A stretch of DNA of 64,000 nucleotides from Selaginella tamariscina (GCA_003024785.1 PUQB01000090.1:558001-622000), one strand, 5' to 3'; positions 13,121-27,636 are shown, counted from the first letter of the stretch. The notes: generated by a model from the letters alone, not told the origin. Program-made: numbers and translations.

Positions 13121-13249
13121 GATTCATTGCATACTTACATTACAAACAGCATGGCATTTTATATATTTATATACCTTCAAAGTTTTTCTGTATGTTTACT
13201 TTCAATATCCTCCTTTATATGTGTGTGTGCGTGTGCATATTTGTTTCCT

Positions 13250-13690
13250 TGGATTAAGTTGGAATTAGCAATCTCTAAACTACACACATTTTGTATTTTC
13301 TCTGTTGATACAGTTCTAAGGTGCATATATTTAGAACGGAATGATTTTTTAAATGCAAATGAATATAGATTCTTTATAATAAAACTTTTAAGATATGCTT
13401 CTTGTTTATGAAATCATTCATAAGCTGTTGCATGCATATATATACATACACTCAGACGTGTGTGAGTCGTGCGTATTTATATGTAATACTCACAACGCAC
13501 CAAAGAACTAAGAATACCTGAATGAAGGTCAAGTGAGTGTAACTTGCGGGAGTATTCCAAACAACCTCCTTTTACTGTTAAAAATTTCAATGAAGTTAGA
13601 ATATATTTGATGAAATCTGTGTGTATGTAAAGCTATACATTTTATATTACATATTATTACGAAAACATACATTATGATATTTAAGTTTCA
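13250..13690 (+). repeat. Diverged direct duplication, copy 1
   Basis: The segment is repeated in the same orientation at about 14590-15110. Shared landmarks include 'ctgttgcatgcatat' (13423 and 14791), 'acatacactcagac' (13445 and 14808), 'gaatacctgaatg' (13512 and 14962), 'atattccaaacaa' (13553 and 14993) and 'tatacattttatattacata' (13632 and 15064). It is non-coding and probably a local segmental duplication about 1.37-1.45 kb apart. Confidence 0.8.
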
Positions 13691-14589
13691 TGAAGAATAT
13701 GGAAGATATTCACCAGTGTTATTAATATGTCACAGTTGCAGTTCTCTTTATGCTTAAAAACAAGTTCGATGTGAATCATTAAATTTCATTTATATTACTC
13801 ATAACTCTTCTCATCATGTATTTCATCTGAAAAATTAAATAAATCTACAAATAATTATTAAGTACAAGGTAAATGTGAAGAAAAGTTCTTCTTACGTAAT
13901 TCTAAATCTAACAGTCTTCTTAATGTTTCTCTGTGTGTAAACGTGGTTAACTGTATTTGTACGTATACGTTTAGGATTTTCTTAACTATTACAGTACTGA
14001 AAGAGTATTATCTATGTATATGTTCATATATAAACGTTAGGCTTTTTATGTGCGCAAGTGTGTGTATTTGCGTGTCTGAGTGTGTGCTACAAACACAAAT
14101 GCACACATAACCGTGATTCTTCTAGTGTCACCTTCTTTAAACATGATCTTGATATATGTATATAACAAGAAGTAATGTATATACATGTGCGTTTGTGCAT
14201 AGACGAGTATACTCACATGTTTGTGGCTTATATGAAGTACCCTGTTGTAAGGGATAAAGAGAGACGCACACACACAATTATTATCCTGCAAAACAAGGAG
14301 TGAGGTATGAAATAGCTATTGTGTATGTCTGCATGCACTTCAACCGCTGAGAAAAAGATACTGTGAAGATTTGCATGGACGCACCTGTGTATAAATCTTA
14401 TTAAATCATGAAATTTAAATTTCATATAGAATGAATTCAAATATATAATTATGTTTGAAGTTTATATAACTGTTGATTGAAAATATATCATGCCATGTCA
14501 CGTTTTACAAAGCTCTTATGAAAAATGGATTTAAAGTGTATCCTCATTTATTTTCTTGGAAAACATTTAAGTTTTAAGTTAAAATGAAT

Positions 14590-14827
14590 AATTTTATAAA
14601 CTAAACACATTTTGCATTTTCTATCTTAACACTGTTTATGAGGTACTTATATTTAGGACGTTTATGTACTAGTTTTCTTATCTTGAATGACTTCTTAAAT
14701 GCTCTTTGTGATGAAGTTTCTAAGGTAATTAGTATGCATTGTGTCTTCTATGTTTCATGTTGCAGCCTTCTCATAAAATCATTCATAATCTGTTGCATGC
14801 ATATACGTACATACACTCAGACATGTG

Positions 14828-14910
<83 letters not shown>

Positions 14911-15110
14911 ACTGACTGACTGACTGATGTATTTATATGTAATACGCTCGACAGAGCATTCGAATACCTGAATGCAGGTAAGGTGAGAGGGAATATTCCA
15001 AACAAGCTCATTTTACGTTCAAATTCAATAAAGTTAGAACATATTTGATGAAATCTATCAAGTTATACATTTTATATTACATATTATTATGAAAAATAAA
15101 AACTTATATG
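14590..15110 (+). repeat. Diverged direct duplication, copy 2, with microsatellite expansion
   Basis: This is the partner of 13250-13690. Where copy 1 has a short 'gtgtgtgagtcgtgcg', copy 2 has expanded to (TG)n, then a long (GA)n and a short (CTGA)n run between about 14824 and 14928. The expansion therefore followed the duplication or was lost from copy 1. Confidence 0.8.
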
Positions 15111-15126
15111 CACTCAGTTATTAAAT

Positions 15127-15232
15127 CCGTAGTCAAAAAATGCTACGGAAATGTTTAATTATTAATTTAATTATTAGTTTATTAATTATTAATCTAATTT
15201 AATTACTAATCCGTAACATTTTTCTACTACGG
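15127..15232. mobile_element. 106-bp foldback element (MITE-like)
   Basis: The inverted ends are about 24 bases long. The left end starts CCGTAGTCAAAAAATGCTAC; the right end, read on the other strand, starts CCGTAGTAGAAAAATGTTAC. The core is a run of TTAATTATTAA motifs. It can fold almost completely on itself and codes for nothing. I see no convincing target-site duplication, so the superfamily is open. Confidence 0.65.
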
Positions 15233-15239
15233 CATATAT

Positions 15240-16230
15240 CACTGTATGCACTTATATGCTGCAGGTATTTAGTAAAACTTGAAATATGCGAGATGCCTGT
15301 CTGAATCGTTGGGATGATCGAAGAGCAACGGACGTGTTCAGGAAGTTTAGTATATAACTCGCGTCATTGGCATTACATTCAAACAACCAGCAGAAGAGCC
15401 AAAAGAAGATATACGTCCTTTCTCTCTAGGTGAGTTGTGAGAACCATATGCACGGCGTCAGTGGCACTTCGACCACGGGTACATAAAGCACGCCACAGGG
15501 AATAAAACGAGTAGAAGTCCTCTTTATCCTCTATCTTCGTCCTACTATGTCTTCGACGAAATGCATCTGTAGAGTTTCTCATATATATCAATACAACATA
15601 TGCACTCATATGCACACTCACCATTGGGCCGAAACTTTTACATTTTGATCCAGTCGTCTTCTCGAAAAGTCCCTCCTTGCCTCGTCTAAAATATATTTAT
15701 AAATGGATATATGTGTTGTGTGTGTACAGTCTCATCTCTCACGCACACACACAACCTCGAAGCTGCTTAACGATCTTGGATTCCTTGGTGATGGTGGAAA
15801 AGCCATGTTTCTTCTCTTGTGTAGGGGCCTTGACTTTGAGTTTTTGTTTTCCGAAGTGCTCACTTTCTGGCCATTGATGTACATTTCATACAGCTTGTAA
15901 TAATGTGCATATTACTCCAGTGAAAACGTAAAATGGACTTGAGTCGCGTGGCCATGAGAGCACATCTGCAAAGATTATGACATACTATGGCATACACGCA
16001 CGCACGCTCGCACGGTGGGGCAAAAGAAATGATTTTCAATGACATTTAAAGCAAAAACGATAACTTGTGTATGTGAGTATAGATTTCGTACGAAAAAATG
16101 TGTATTTTATGTAAAAATTGCCGGATTTTATTAAAAAAAAAAGAGGTGCGGATCGTGATGTTCTACAGAAAAACCAGTGAATTGTATGTAAAGTTGCTGA
16201 TTTAATATGAAAATGCATAAAAACTTGCCG
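15240..16230 (-). other. Mostly gene-free; one possible minus-strand exon at about 15755-15900
   Basis: On the minus strand between about 15900 and 15755 one frame reads LYEMYINGQKVSTSENKNSK and then a Pro/Arg/Ser-rich stretch, which is more protein-like than the surroundings. No start, partner exon or family was found. A minus-strand frame at 15379-15624 is open for 81 codons but has no recognisable features. Confidence 0.25.
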
Positions 16231-17170
16231 TTTTCTCATGAAAATGTTAAAGAAATGCAGATTTTTTTAGAGAGAGCGAACGAACCACGATTTAGCATCA
16301 GAATATAAGCTTTCAGGTTCGTTGGCTCTCTTTAGAAAATCTGTGCTTCTTCAATATTTTCATGAAAAAACTGCAGGTTTGGTCGTCGGAAAGGACGGAT
16401 ACGGAGAAGTGCAAGTTCTCGACGATCTCCACATTATCATTGGAACAAGACGACGTTGGGTTCGATCACGATATAGCATCAGAATATAAGCTTTCAGGCT
16501 GAATCTGACATCGTCTTGTTTCGATGATAATGTGGAAATTGGCTAGAACCTTACTTGCATGTGTCTCCACTGACTTAGGTTGCTCATCTTGTTGCTCCCC
16601 TCTAGCTCTCTTAAGTTCTAAGAGAACCTGCACTTCTTCATATCCGTCCTTTCGAGTCCGTCCTTTCGAAAGATAGACCAAACCTATAGTATTTCGCATG
16701 AAAATGTTGAAGAAATGCTGATTTTTCGAGAAAGAACGAACACAAACCTAAAAGCTTATATTCCGATGCTAAATCGTGCCGAACCTAACGTCATCTTGTT
16801 CATGTGATAATGTGGAGATCGTCGACTTCTCCATATCCGTCCTTTCCGATCGAGAGACATACCAAACCTATAGTTTTCGCATGAAAATGTTGAAGAAATA
16901 ATGATTTTTTGAGAGAGTGTGAACAAACCTGAGAACTTATATTCCGATGTTAAATCATTCCGAACCTAACATCGTTTTTGTTCAGATGATAATGTGGAGA
17001 TCGTCGACTTCTCCATATCCATCCTTTCCGATCGAGAGACAAACCAAACCTACAGTTTTCGCATGAAAATGTTGAAGAAATACTGATTTTTTGAGAGAGA
17101 GCAAACAAACCTGAGAGCTTATATTCCGATGCTAAATCGTGGCTGAACCTGACGTCGTCTTGTTCACGCC
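16230..17170 (+). repeat. Tandem repeat of about 182 bp with inverted copies
   Basis: The landmark 'gcatgaaaatgttgaagaaa' recurs at 16696, 16879 and 17061, giving periods of 183 and 182 bases. Each unit holds 'gcttatattccgatgctaaa' and 'gataatgtggagatcgtcga' or close variants. Upstream, 16240-16520 carries the complement of the first motif ('catcagaatataagcttt' at 16290 and 16479), so units lie in both orientations. A minus-strand frame at 16466-16699 looks coding (EEVQVLLELKRARGEQQDEQ) and may be an exon caught up in the repeat. Confidence 0.75.
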
Positions 17171-17499
17171 GAGAACCTGCACTTCTTCCTTATCCGTCTA
17201 GAGACAGATCAACCCTTCAGGCGATTCTCGTCTCCGTCCACTGGTTAAACCCTGACCCCCAATGTGATAGTAAGTTCAGCTCGTCCTTGGAAAGCATCCT
17301 GTGAATCCACGTGGACGCAGATCTCGCCATATATTTGAAATGGGCGGCAAATTCGAAATTAACTCCATCCTGCGAAAGAATATTCTTTCCTAATTTAAAT
17401 ATGAATAATACATATAGTATATTATATATTTATTGATTATATCAGATTTTAATAAAAATAATTATTAAACATTAATATATATATATAGAGAGAGAGACA

Positions 17500-18425
<926 letters not shown>

Positions 18426-18429
18426 TACA

Positions 18430-19340
18430 TACATATATGTGTATGTGTGTGTGTAAAAGAATAAACTCTATTTGTATGTTTTTTTACTTTGTCATGTAAA
18501 ACTCAGAACACACGCCTTTATCTCTAGATAATGCAAAGGTACATTTGTATACAAATATGAAAAGCACTACAATCTCATGTACAATACGAAGGACCACAGT
18601 TTGATGAGACATATATATACATAGATCTAAACATTAGAGGTTAAAGTAAATAGATAAACAATGACAATGAGGAGAACTAGAATTTGTAAACAAGAACCAT
18701 ATGCAACTTTACCCGTAGTGAACACTTGAATACACAATGTGTGTATACACAACTATTATGGAATGGACATAACGGAGTGAGTCCATGACCGAAGAGGTGA
18801 AGGAGGTGCATGTAAATGCTCTGTTCAGAGGCCATTAAAATGTATAGAGAATGTACTCTTCTGCACAACCAATGATTATACACTGTCTTATAATGTAAAT
18901 ATGTAATAAATTTTTATATTCTTCGATAATCATTATATTTTAATCATTATAGATTTATAGTTTAAAATAGTTGAGTACATACTCTTAACCTGTTTAATAT
19001 TAATATAATTTTGATGCATTAACTCTAAGAACTTATATTTATTTGTTTATACGATTTCATAGATAAAATACTAATTTATTGTTAAAACTGTTAGTTTAAA
19101 ATGTTCATTCTTTGGAATTAGGGTTCTTTACCTCCGGGATTGTAAGTATGCGATCGATTCAGGTCAGTCTGTGCATGTTCCTACATGAATCTGTAGAAAT
19201 TCCGGATTCGCAAGCAGAGCATGTAATCTAGGAAGGCCTGTGTTTTACAGGATTTATGAAGAATTTTGAGGTAGAGGGAAATCGAAGAAATTTGTGAGAA
19301 TCGCCGAGATTTCGGAAGTTTCGAGATCAATTGCACATGA
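18430..19340. other. Intergenic region between divergent genes
   Basis: The DNA lies between the hexokinase pseudogene (-) and the probable gene at 19351 (+). From about 19110 it becomes less AT-rich and may hold the 5' untranslated region of the + gene. Nothing else was recognised. Confidence 0.4.
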
Positions 19341-19350
19341 TTCTGTAAGA

Positions 19351-20322
19351 ATGGGTAGATTTGGAGGGTTTAGGACTCCGTTTCTGACAATGAGGGTAAA
19401 TAATGTGAAATGTCAATTTCGATGATGGAGATGAGATGGTCGAGTGTGATGCAATGTGTTCACACATCCTGCTTCCAGGTCTCGAAGTCTGTTACGTGTA
19501 TATGTGACATATATAGGAACAAGAATCGGATGCTCGTAGGACACACGGTATGTAGTGTTATTTTGGCTTGGTAAAATAGCTTTTCTGTTTTGATGTACTT
19601 TTGGTAAGTTCTTATCCAAATCCACATGTTGCGTACATATAGAAATATACATAAACATGCATGACTAACTATTGTTAACAGAGTCTAGTGCAGATGCAGT
19701 GGAGCAAAAAGTACTTAAAAGGCTGTTAACTTAGTATCAAGACGAGCACAGTCACTAAATCGGATATTCCGTCACCCGCTTCGATCAATTCGGGCGGTCG
19801 GAGAAACTTTACCGCCACCATCGTCAACCGGGAAGCCAATCAATGGTAAACCGGCAGTCGGAAACTTGCGCAGTGCTTCTAAGTCGAGCGTCCCTGCGTT
19901 TAAGAAGGCGATGGTACTAAAACAACGCATTCTACCGGGAAAACTCTGAGCTCTCAACCAGGTTATATAAAAAAAACGTAAAAATGCATGTACATGTGAT
20001 TTTGAACTGACATATATATAGTCTGTATATGAAAATATGCACACGTTTGATGTGTATGTATGTATGTCACATGTGTAGGTAGCTTTAATAATTTTTGTAA
20101 CACTTTTAGGAACTGCGAAGCAACAGGCACCAGGCAAGAATTCGTTTCATCAAAGTCCAGTAGCAACCCCACAAAGAAACCGGTGCCATCATCGAGTTGT
20201 CTGAAGCATTCCAAGGACATTATTGTGGAAGAATCGGCGGTGCAAAAGTCGTCTCATTTAGTTTTAAACGACGAATATAAGGTCCTGCCTGCACATACAC
20301 ATTATATATATATATATATATA

Positions 20323-20373
<51 letters not shown>

Positions 20374-20945
20374 GTTTTTCTAACTGCGAATTGAATTGCA
20401 AGTATGCTTTGCTATTTCTCAATAATCTTTTTAATTCTTTTAAATACACTGGTGACTGTAGATTTAGGATAACCTTAACTTTATCTTATACAATAATAAT
20501 TACAATTATTAAAGAAATTTTGGTGAAACAAAACTTATATTGAATATGACTAAGACTTTTGCTACTGCGTCAGGCATTAAAAGCTCGCCGAGGGTTCCAC
20601 GTGTACCCAGGGCAGGTCTCTCAGCCGTCCAATCTTCTCTCAAAAGAACGTCTGTAATATTTCTCGATTAATATAACATATATAGTTCTATTACTATATA
20701 AGTTTTAGATTTTGTGTGGATACTTGTGTCGTGTGTGAATGTGTGTGTTAACTTACTAATTTTTGAAACAGATGTGGCAGAGAGATGACTTGAGAGAGAC
20801 GTATTATGGGTAATTACGGGAGGAACTAAGACAGATGATGAGGCGGCTTGCAGTAAGCAGATTCTGCTGATGTTTCCGAAGGGGCCAATGACAACGCTGT
20901 TTCATCGAAAAAACATAGTTCTGCCGATGACACGCCAACTACAGG
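19351..20945 (+). CDS. Probable spliced gene for a Ser/Lys-rich protein, family unknown
   Basis: A candidate first exon at 19351-19395 reads MGRFGGFRTPFLTMR and ends at AGG/GTAAAT. About 19745-19930 reads GETLPPPSSTGKPINGKPAV and then SASKSSVPAFKKAM before a possible donor ATG/GTACTA. About 20111-20280, after a TTTTAG acceptor, reads VSSKSSSNPTKKPVPSSSCL and KDIIVEESAVQKSSHLVLND. About 20577-20640 reads LKSSPRVPRVPRAGLSAVQS. About 20845-20943 reads ADSADVSEGANDNAVSSKKH and ends CAG/GTATAT. All blocks share a basic, Ser/Pro/Lys-rich, probably disordered composition and typical plant splice signals. The phases do not all agree in my reading, so the exon borders are tentative and one frame slip may exist near 20150. 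I recognise no domain. Confidence 0.35.
20304..20372. repeat. (TA)n microsatellite
   Basis: About 70 bases of nearly pure TA lie in the putative intron of the preceding gene. Similar TA runs occur at about 44080-44108, 44427-44456, 49698-49732 and 50031-50060. Confidence 0.9.
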
Positions 20946-21089
20946 TATATATGTATAACATATATATGTGCATTGACGACATATATACATATACTTACAG
21001 CATATATACGTCAGTGTATATTGCGCATTTGGAACTACACAAACACACACACCACATTTTAACGATCGTATAGGCAGCACTTATACACG

Positions 21090-23020
21090 TGTCTCTCTCT
21101 CATTCTCATGTGAGCATATGTCTTTCATATGTCATATACTTCACACACACACACACACATTATGCATCATATTTACATTGTGCTAACTTAGTGAGTTTCT
21201 TAGTTTTAATAGGATGGCAATTAACATGAGGGATTTTTATGTTCAATTAATCTGAAATTTTGATTTTGCAATCAGTTTTACTGACGAATTTGTGTTTTCG
21301 GGTGTGTATACAAAATGAACTTGGAATAGAAGAATTTACATATATTTTTAAAACGTGGTGTGTGTGTGTGTGTGCATGCGTGTGTGTGAAGAGTGACAAA
21401 CACTAGCATAGTTTATTGTTAATTATGCAAATTTCGAACACGAAGTTTGTTTTTATTTTTTGGAAACAAGATGCGAGGATATAATGTTTTAAAGAAATTA
21501 AATTCAGTACATAATAATTCTCATTAATTAATTTTGAAAACTATATATATATATAGAATACAATATGTGTGTCTGTCACGTTAATAATATAAATCTGTAT
21601 AAAATTATACACAAGATATTTCTTTGACTAGTACTCAAAAGTCTTCGAGTCTATGACTATATTTATTATCCACACACAAATTGTATGCTGTTAAATATTA
21701 ATGTTAATATAAATTAATGTTTATGTTGCACATATTAATATGTGGGCATGTCAGTACGAAAATTTTAAGGTTATTAAAAGTGTATACCTTTTAAACATTT
21801 CGAAGTTATAAATTTTAAAGGTTAAAGGGTATTTTCCATTGCAAAGGGTTAAATAATTTAATTTAACTCGTTTTGTTTCACATTAATTTAACAACTTATA
21901 TGTTTAAATATTAAATCTATAAGCATAACAAGTGTTAAGTTTTAAATAAACCTTATTTATACGTACACAAAGTTAAATAATTAAACTGTTAAGTTTAAGA
22001 AATTAAATTCAAATATAACACTCACTCTACACAAGTCAAGATCAGCATTTTAAAGAGAAGAATTATTAGCTTTATATTTGTATTTGACGGGAAGACAAGA
22101 CCATGCAAATTGATATTATGATTATGTATCATATATACACAATGATTATTAATTAAGAAATTAGAACTTTATATACACCTATTCATTATAATGTGAGTTT
22201 TGACTTTTTCTTTTTATGGATTTAAGATAATTTTATAAGATTTATAAATAAGTTAATATATTCTTTAGTATCTTTTATATTTACAATTTAAATATGCCTC
22301 ACAATTGATAAATAAGTACAATATATATTGTAATTCAAAATGGGAAAAGATTAAATAAAACCGTTAATAAATTTATGATGAGAAGAGATTTAATAAAATC
22401 ATCGATAGTAAATTCATCACAATATTAATGATATTTTCTTTTTTAATTTAAATAAAAATATAAGTTTTCAACTTTAATATTTTGAATGTTAATACAGGTA
22501 TTTATATTTGAAAAAATTATAATTTAAAATAGCAATATGATTTTAATTTTTTAATATTTAATATAATTTAAATGAAATATACTGTAGGTCTAGTGTGTGT
22601 TTATGCATATATAATGTATTATATATTATATAATTAATATAATATAAAATTTTAAACATAAAAGTAAACCATACAGTATATAGTTTATGAAAAAAAATAT
22701 CTCTAAATGAAAATTAATATTAATATATTTATGGCATATCCCAATATAACAATGACGTTGCTAAACTAAAGTGATTTTCCAAAAGTACATTTGATTCTAA
22801 TACGTCCTTATAATGTGTTTTATTGAAGGAGTACATTTCTTCCCCTTATAATACTATATTTTATAAGAACTATTAATTTTGATAAAGAAAATTACGTCTG
22901 ATGTTAATGAATTAGAAGTTTAAAGAGTTAATAACACAATTTGTATTTCTTACAACTTTACAATAATAAATTTACAGTTTCTCAAGTTAATAACGCAATT
23001 TTTATTCATAACTTAATTCA
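21090..23020. other. Gene-free AT-rich DNA
   Basis: Microsatellites (CA near 21144, TG near 21358) and long A+T tracts fill the region. Near 22329 there is a single TTGTAATTCAAAATGGGAA end-like motif resembling the element at 671-886. No gene or RNA was found. Confidence 0.6.
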
Positions 23021-23023
23021 CAC

Positions 23024-23182
23024 TGTGAGAGCTTGGAATATAGAAATGTGTATATTTATTAATTTAGAACTTAACTTATATACAAGAGCGAGTGGTCCAA
23101 ATTGAATCCAATCCGACGATTATCAAAATCCATTATGCTAATAATAGTATGTGCACATGCAGTCGTACACGTGGATCTTACA
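23024..23182 (-). repeat. 3' LTR of element B
   Basis: The 159-bp repeat begins TGTGAGAGCTTGGAATATAG and ends GTACACGTGGATCTTACA on the + strand. It pairs with 27637-27796 and has TG/CA ends in both readings. The coding orientation makes it the 3' LTR. Confidence 0.85.
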
Positions 23183-23188
23183 TCATCC

Positions 23189-23345
23189 CGGTGAACCTGA
23201 GTACGAAGTTGCAGCCATCCTTGATTCTCGTCTTCATCGCTGTCAACTTCAATACTTGGTGGATTGGAAAGGTTATTTGCCTACCGATCGCACTTGGGGA
23301 CCTGCATCCAACTTACTCCATGCTTCTTCCAAAGTTGCCCTTCTC
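23189..23345 (+). other. Chromodomain fragment in the opposite orientation inside element B
   Basis: On the + strand this reads GEPEYEVAAILDSRLHRCQL followed by VDWKGYLPTDRTWGPASNLL, a retroelement chromodomain. It is nearly identical to the minus-strand chromodomain of element A at 31330-31524, while all other coding remains of element B are on the minus strand. It therefore looks like an inverted or transferred fragment of an element A relative. Confidence 0.75.
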
Positions 23346-26300
23346 TCGAAAAGGTGTAAGTTGGTTAGGGTTCTCCCGTAGACGGGCCCGGATCTGGAGG
23401 AACATCAGGAGGAGGCACTGGTGGATCTGTACACGGCACAACTTTTCCCGTTGCACAAAATGTTCAACCGTTGTACATGTACAATCTTCGGAAGATCGGG
23501 TTGAATGTCGCTGAACCTCATAAACCTGTGGCCCTACTTGCCGTAGCACTCGATACGGTCCTTTCCACTAGGAAGGAGACTCTTAGCTAAACCACGTACC
23601 GTAAGCTTGGGAAAACGAACCAACACCAGTTCATTAACCTTGTACTCCGCAGGAGGACGATATGCGAGTTGTAGCATTGTTGTTGTCCTACTTGTACGCG
23701 GCCCAAGTGTTCTGACTCCGCACGAACTAATGGAATAATGCTCGTCAGATACCGATCCCACGACCTAGCATCAGTAGCTCGCGGTAACCGAGAAGGCAAA
23801 CCCAACTCCGTTGGAAATACGGGTCATGACCATACAAGAGCTTATATGGGGAAGTACCAATGGAACTTTGAACTCCAGTGACATAAGCATATCGAAGAGA
23901 CGGCAGATAACCATCCCAATCTGAATGTTGAAAGTTCACATACTTCACGATCATCCCCTTGAAGGTTCTGACGAGCCGTTCCACTAAACCATCTATCTGA
24001 GGATGATAAGCACTTGTGAAAGTGTGGCGTATCCCTAGTCGAATGTCAAAACATGAAATGCCTCAGCCATAAATGCAGGACCATTATCCGAGAGAATTTG
24101 CTCCGACAAGAATGCTGAAACACGACCCATTAAGGAGAAACTGACCAATAGCAGAAGCAGTCGCACTAGCAAGAGCACCAACTTCTACTAACGAGTTAGG
24201 TAATCCGAAGTAATAATAACGTACTCGTTGCCAGCAGTTGACCGCGAAAAGGTCCCATCAAATCAAATGCCACCAACTCAAACGGACGAGAAACTGCAAT
24301 TGACTCCAACCGTCCTTATGAAGCACATGGGGGAGTATTGCGAGCTTGGCACCACACACAGCTACGCACATACCGAATCACATCTCCTCGCAACTCCGGC
24401 CAATAAAAGATCTGTGCAGCTTTCTCATCGACGATGTCCCATGTGCCCACCAAGAATAGGAGAGTCATGGTAAGCATGGAGGAAGTGTGGAATGAAGATA
24501 AAGGCACCACCAACCCCCAAAGAATCATTTGGATAGTCCCCACAAAATAAAGAAGGTCATCCTGAAGGCGATACTGCGAATGTAAATGCCTGAAAGGCAA
24601 GTCATCATCAAGTGATGCAGGATTCTCAAACCCATCACGAAGCCTTCGAATCCACGGCTCAACCTTTTGGCTTCCCGAACCTTATCCAAAGACGGCAAAT
24701 CTAACTCTGCATTTGCAGACACTGAACGTCAAGCACAGCAACTGCTGATGGTACGGAATCTTCATCCAAAAAGTCCACGAAGCTGGAACAACTGTTCCTC
24801 TGGGGCAATAAAAGAGAGAGAAGGTGGAAGAGGAGCCCGAGAAAGAGCATTAGCATCAGCCATGGAAACTTCCTGGGATGAACAACTTCAAAGTCATAAA
24901 TTTAAAGTTTCAAGGCCCACCGAGCAGTACGACTAATCAAATTCTTCCGCTTCAACAACGAAGTGACTGCTGCATGATCGCCTTCCAACAATGTCTGTGA
25001 ACCATGTAAGTAGGCATGGAGCTTTCAAAACCCCAAATGCTGCTAGACACTCCTTTTTATGGAGTAATTCACTCTTTGCTGGTGCAATGTACGGCTGATG
25101 TACGCAATGGGATGTCGTTGGCCAGGAACACTCATGCTCTCCTGCATCAATACGCCCCCGAGGCCGATGTCAGAAGCATCTACACGCAAGATGAAAGGAC
25201 GGGTGTAATCCGTACGCCAAAACTGGAGGAGTCGTCAACAACTTTTGAGATCTGCAAATGCCTGCTTGCAATCCTTAGACCAAACAAAAGAAGTCATTGA
25301 CGATTTCAACAATGCGCGCAACGGTGCAGTACGATCTGAAAGATGATCCACAAAACCCAATATTGTACCTTGCCAAGAAAGCGTTGCACCATTCACACAC
25401 TTTGGCGTAGGGAACTTCAAAACTGCAACTAGTTTGTCAGGATCGACTTGCAAACCTTCACATGAAATGCGATAACCCAGATAAGTGGTGTCCTTTGATC
25501 AAACACACACTTAGATGGCTTCAGCTTCAAACCAACTTCCCGCAGCCGATCCAAAACCTTACGTACATCACGACATGCTCTCCCATGTTCCATCCGAATG
25601 GATCAAAACATCATCGATGAAATCAGCAGTCCCTTCGGCATGTCGCAAAGAACCTTGTCCATCATACCTGAAAGTTGCTGGAGCATTGTCAAACCGAAAG
25701 GCATCACCAAGAACTCGTACAGCCAAATGGTGTCCGAAAAGCAGTCTTGGGAATGTCCATGTCAACCATCGGAACTTGCCAATATCCAGATGCGAGATCT
25801 AACTTGGTGAACCAACGGCTCTGCCCCAGTCGATCCAAAAGATCTGCAGTATGAGGAAGTGGGTACACATCTAGACGGTTACCTCATTTAATGGGCGATA
25901 ATCAATGCAGAATCGAACGCTCCCATCAGGCTTCATCACAAGATGAGGTTTGCATGCCCAAGGACTTCGAGATTTCTGGATAACACCTTCTTCAACATCT
26001 CTTTGACATTCACTCATAAGATCTTGAGCTCCTTTGGTGACCGATGCTGAACAGGTACCTTGATTGGCCTAGCATCTCCAGTTGGAATAGGGTGGCGTGT
26101 CGCAATCTTGGCCCCAGATGATAAGTCGAAGTTGAAAAGATCAGCATTCTCCTTCTTGAGTTGATCAACAACTATAGCACAACGATCATCTGATAGATCC
26201 AGAGAAGGAAAGAAAGAGCATGAAGGGAAAATAGTTGGAAATAGGGGTGAGACAAAAGTAGTGGAAGCAGATGGATGAAGTGGAATATAAGTAAGAGGAA

Positions 26301-27636
26301 TGAAGAAAGACGAGGGAGAGTCAAATAAGGGGGAGACTTTCAAAGTCACACTTGGCATGATTGCAAGTCAACCAATCCATACCAAGAATAAGGTGAAAAG
26401 CTTGACTCACCACCCGTAAAGATTGAAGCTCGAGCTCACGATCATCCACACGAACAACAATGTCCACTTCATTCCACGAACAAGCATGAGTGTGTCCATT
26501 GCCGTATAGAATGAAGACTGGTTCTACCGCATGACACAAATGAAGGCTACAACGTGTAGCAACAGATTGAGAAATAAAAGACAAACTCGAACCTGTATCC
26601 ACCAACATTGAAAAGAAAATAGGACGTGGTGTGTGATTAAATCGAGCTTGAACAGCAGCACCAACCGGACGTTGTTGACGCCATCTTAGAAATGGGGGAC
26701 GCCAATCGGGAAAATGTTGACAGCGCCGATACGTGTGTCCAACCTCATCACATGCCCAACAACAAACTGCACGTCCACGGGCCCCCTTGTGCTGGTACAC
26801 GAGCAGCAACAGCCTCAACCTCCATCGGAGCAGGTCCATCCCCAACATGAAGTGGAATGAGAGCACGTGAAGGCGCAAGTGGGAGAGGTGACGACTCATT
26901 TGTTGTGCTAGCCTCAAAGCATCGTCAAGAGTCATTAGAGCTAGTGCATGCACAAGCCCCACAAGGTCTTAACGAAGTGCTGGCCACAACATACCTAACT
27001 TGATGCGTTCCGACATGCAGCAAAAGGCTTCGAAAACGCACACCAAACTACATCACCGACTCAAATCGCTTCTGACAAATACGATGCAACTACTGAAAAG
27101 CATCATCACAGTCGTCCACATGCCCAAATGCACGTTTGAAGATCTGGAAGAATATTCCAATCTCCATGAGTTGCAACGTCTAGACCATTGTAACCACTGC
27201 AACGCCGTCCTTGAAGACAAGTAGGAAACTCGCGCAAACACTGAGCACCGTCCCACGAATGATATGTGGCAACCACAGTGAAGTGGTCAATCCAATGGTA
27301 CATATCATCTCCAGGAATTCTGCGAAAGAAATCCAGTCGGACACGGGGGTGTTGCAACATGAGTAAGAGGAGTACCCTAGACTGTGAATGCTGCCATCAA
27401 CTGAGAATGATTGTTTAGTTGCATACACATGGCATCCAACAACGCATGAGTAACTACTCCACAGACAAGGGATTTGCCTGTTGTGAATCCATGGACAAAG
27501 AAAAAACAAAATTTACAAGAAAGGAATAGATCTAGACAATGGAAAAGCTAGACATAAGAGGACAAAGAAAATTAAAAAAAGACACAAATCTGAACACTCC
27601 GTAGGGACAATTAGAGGTGCCCCTCACTTCCACCAA

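Noticed and set aside
14817-15011. 64-codon minus frame of Ser/Leu/Thr/His
   Set aside because: It is a translation of the (TG)n(GA)n microsatellite, not a gene.
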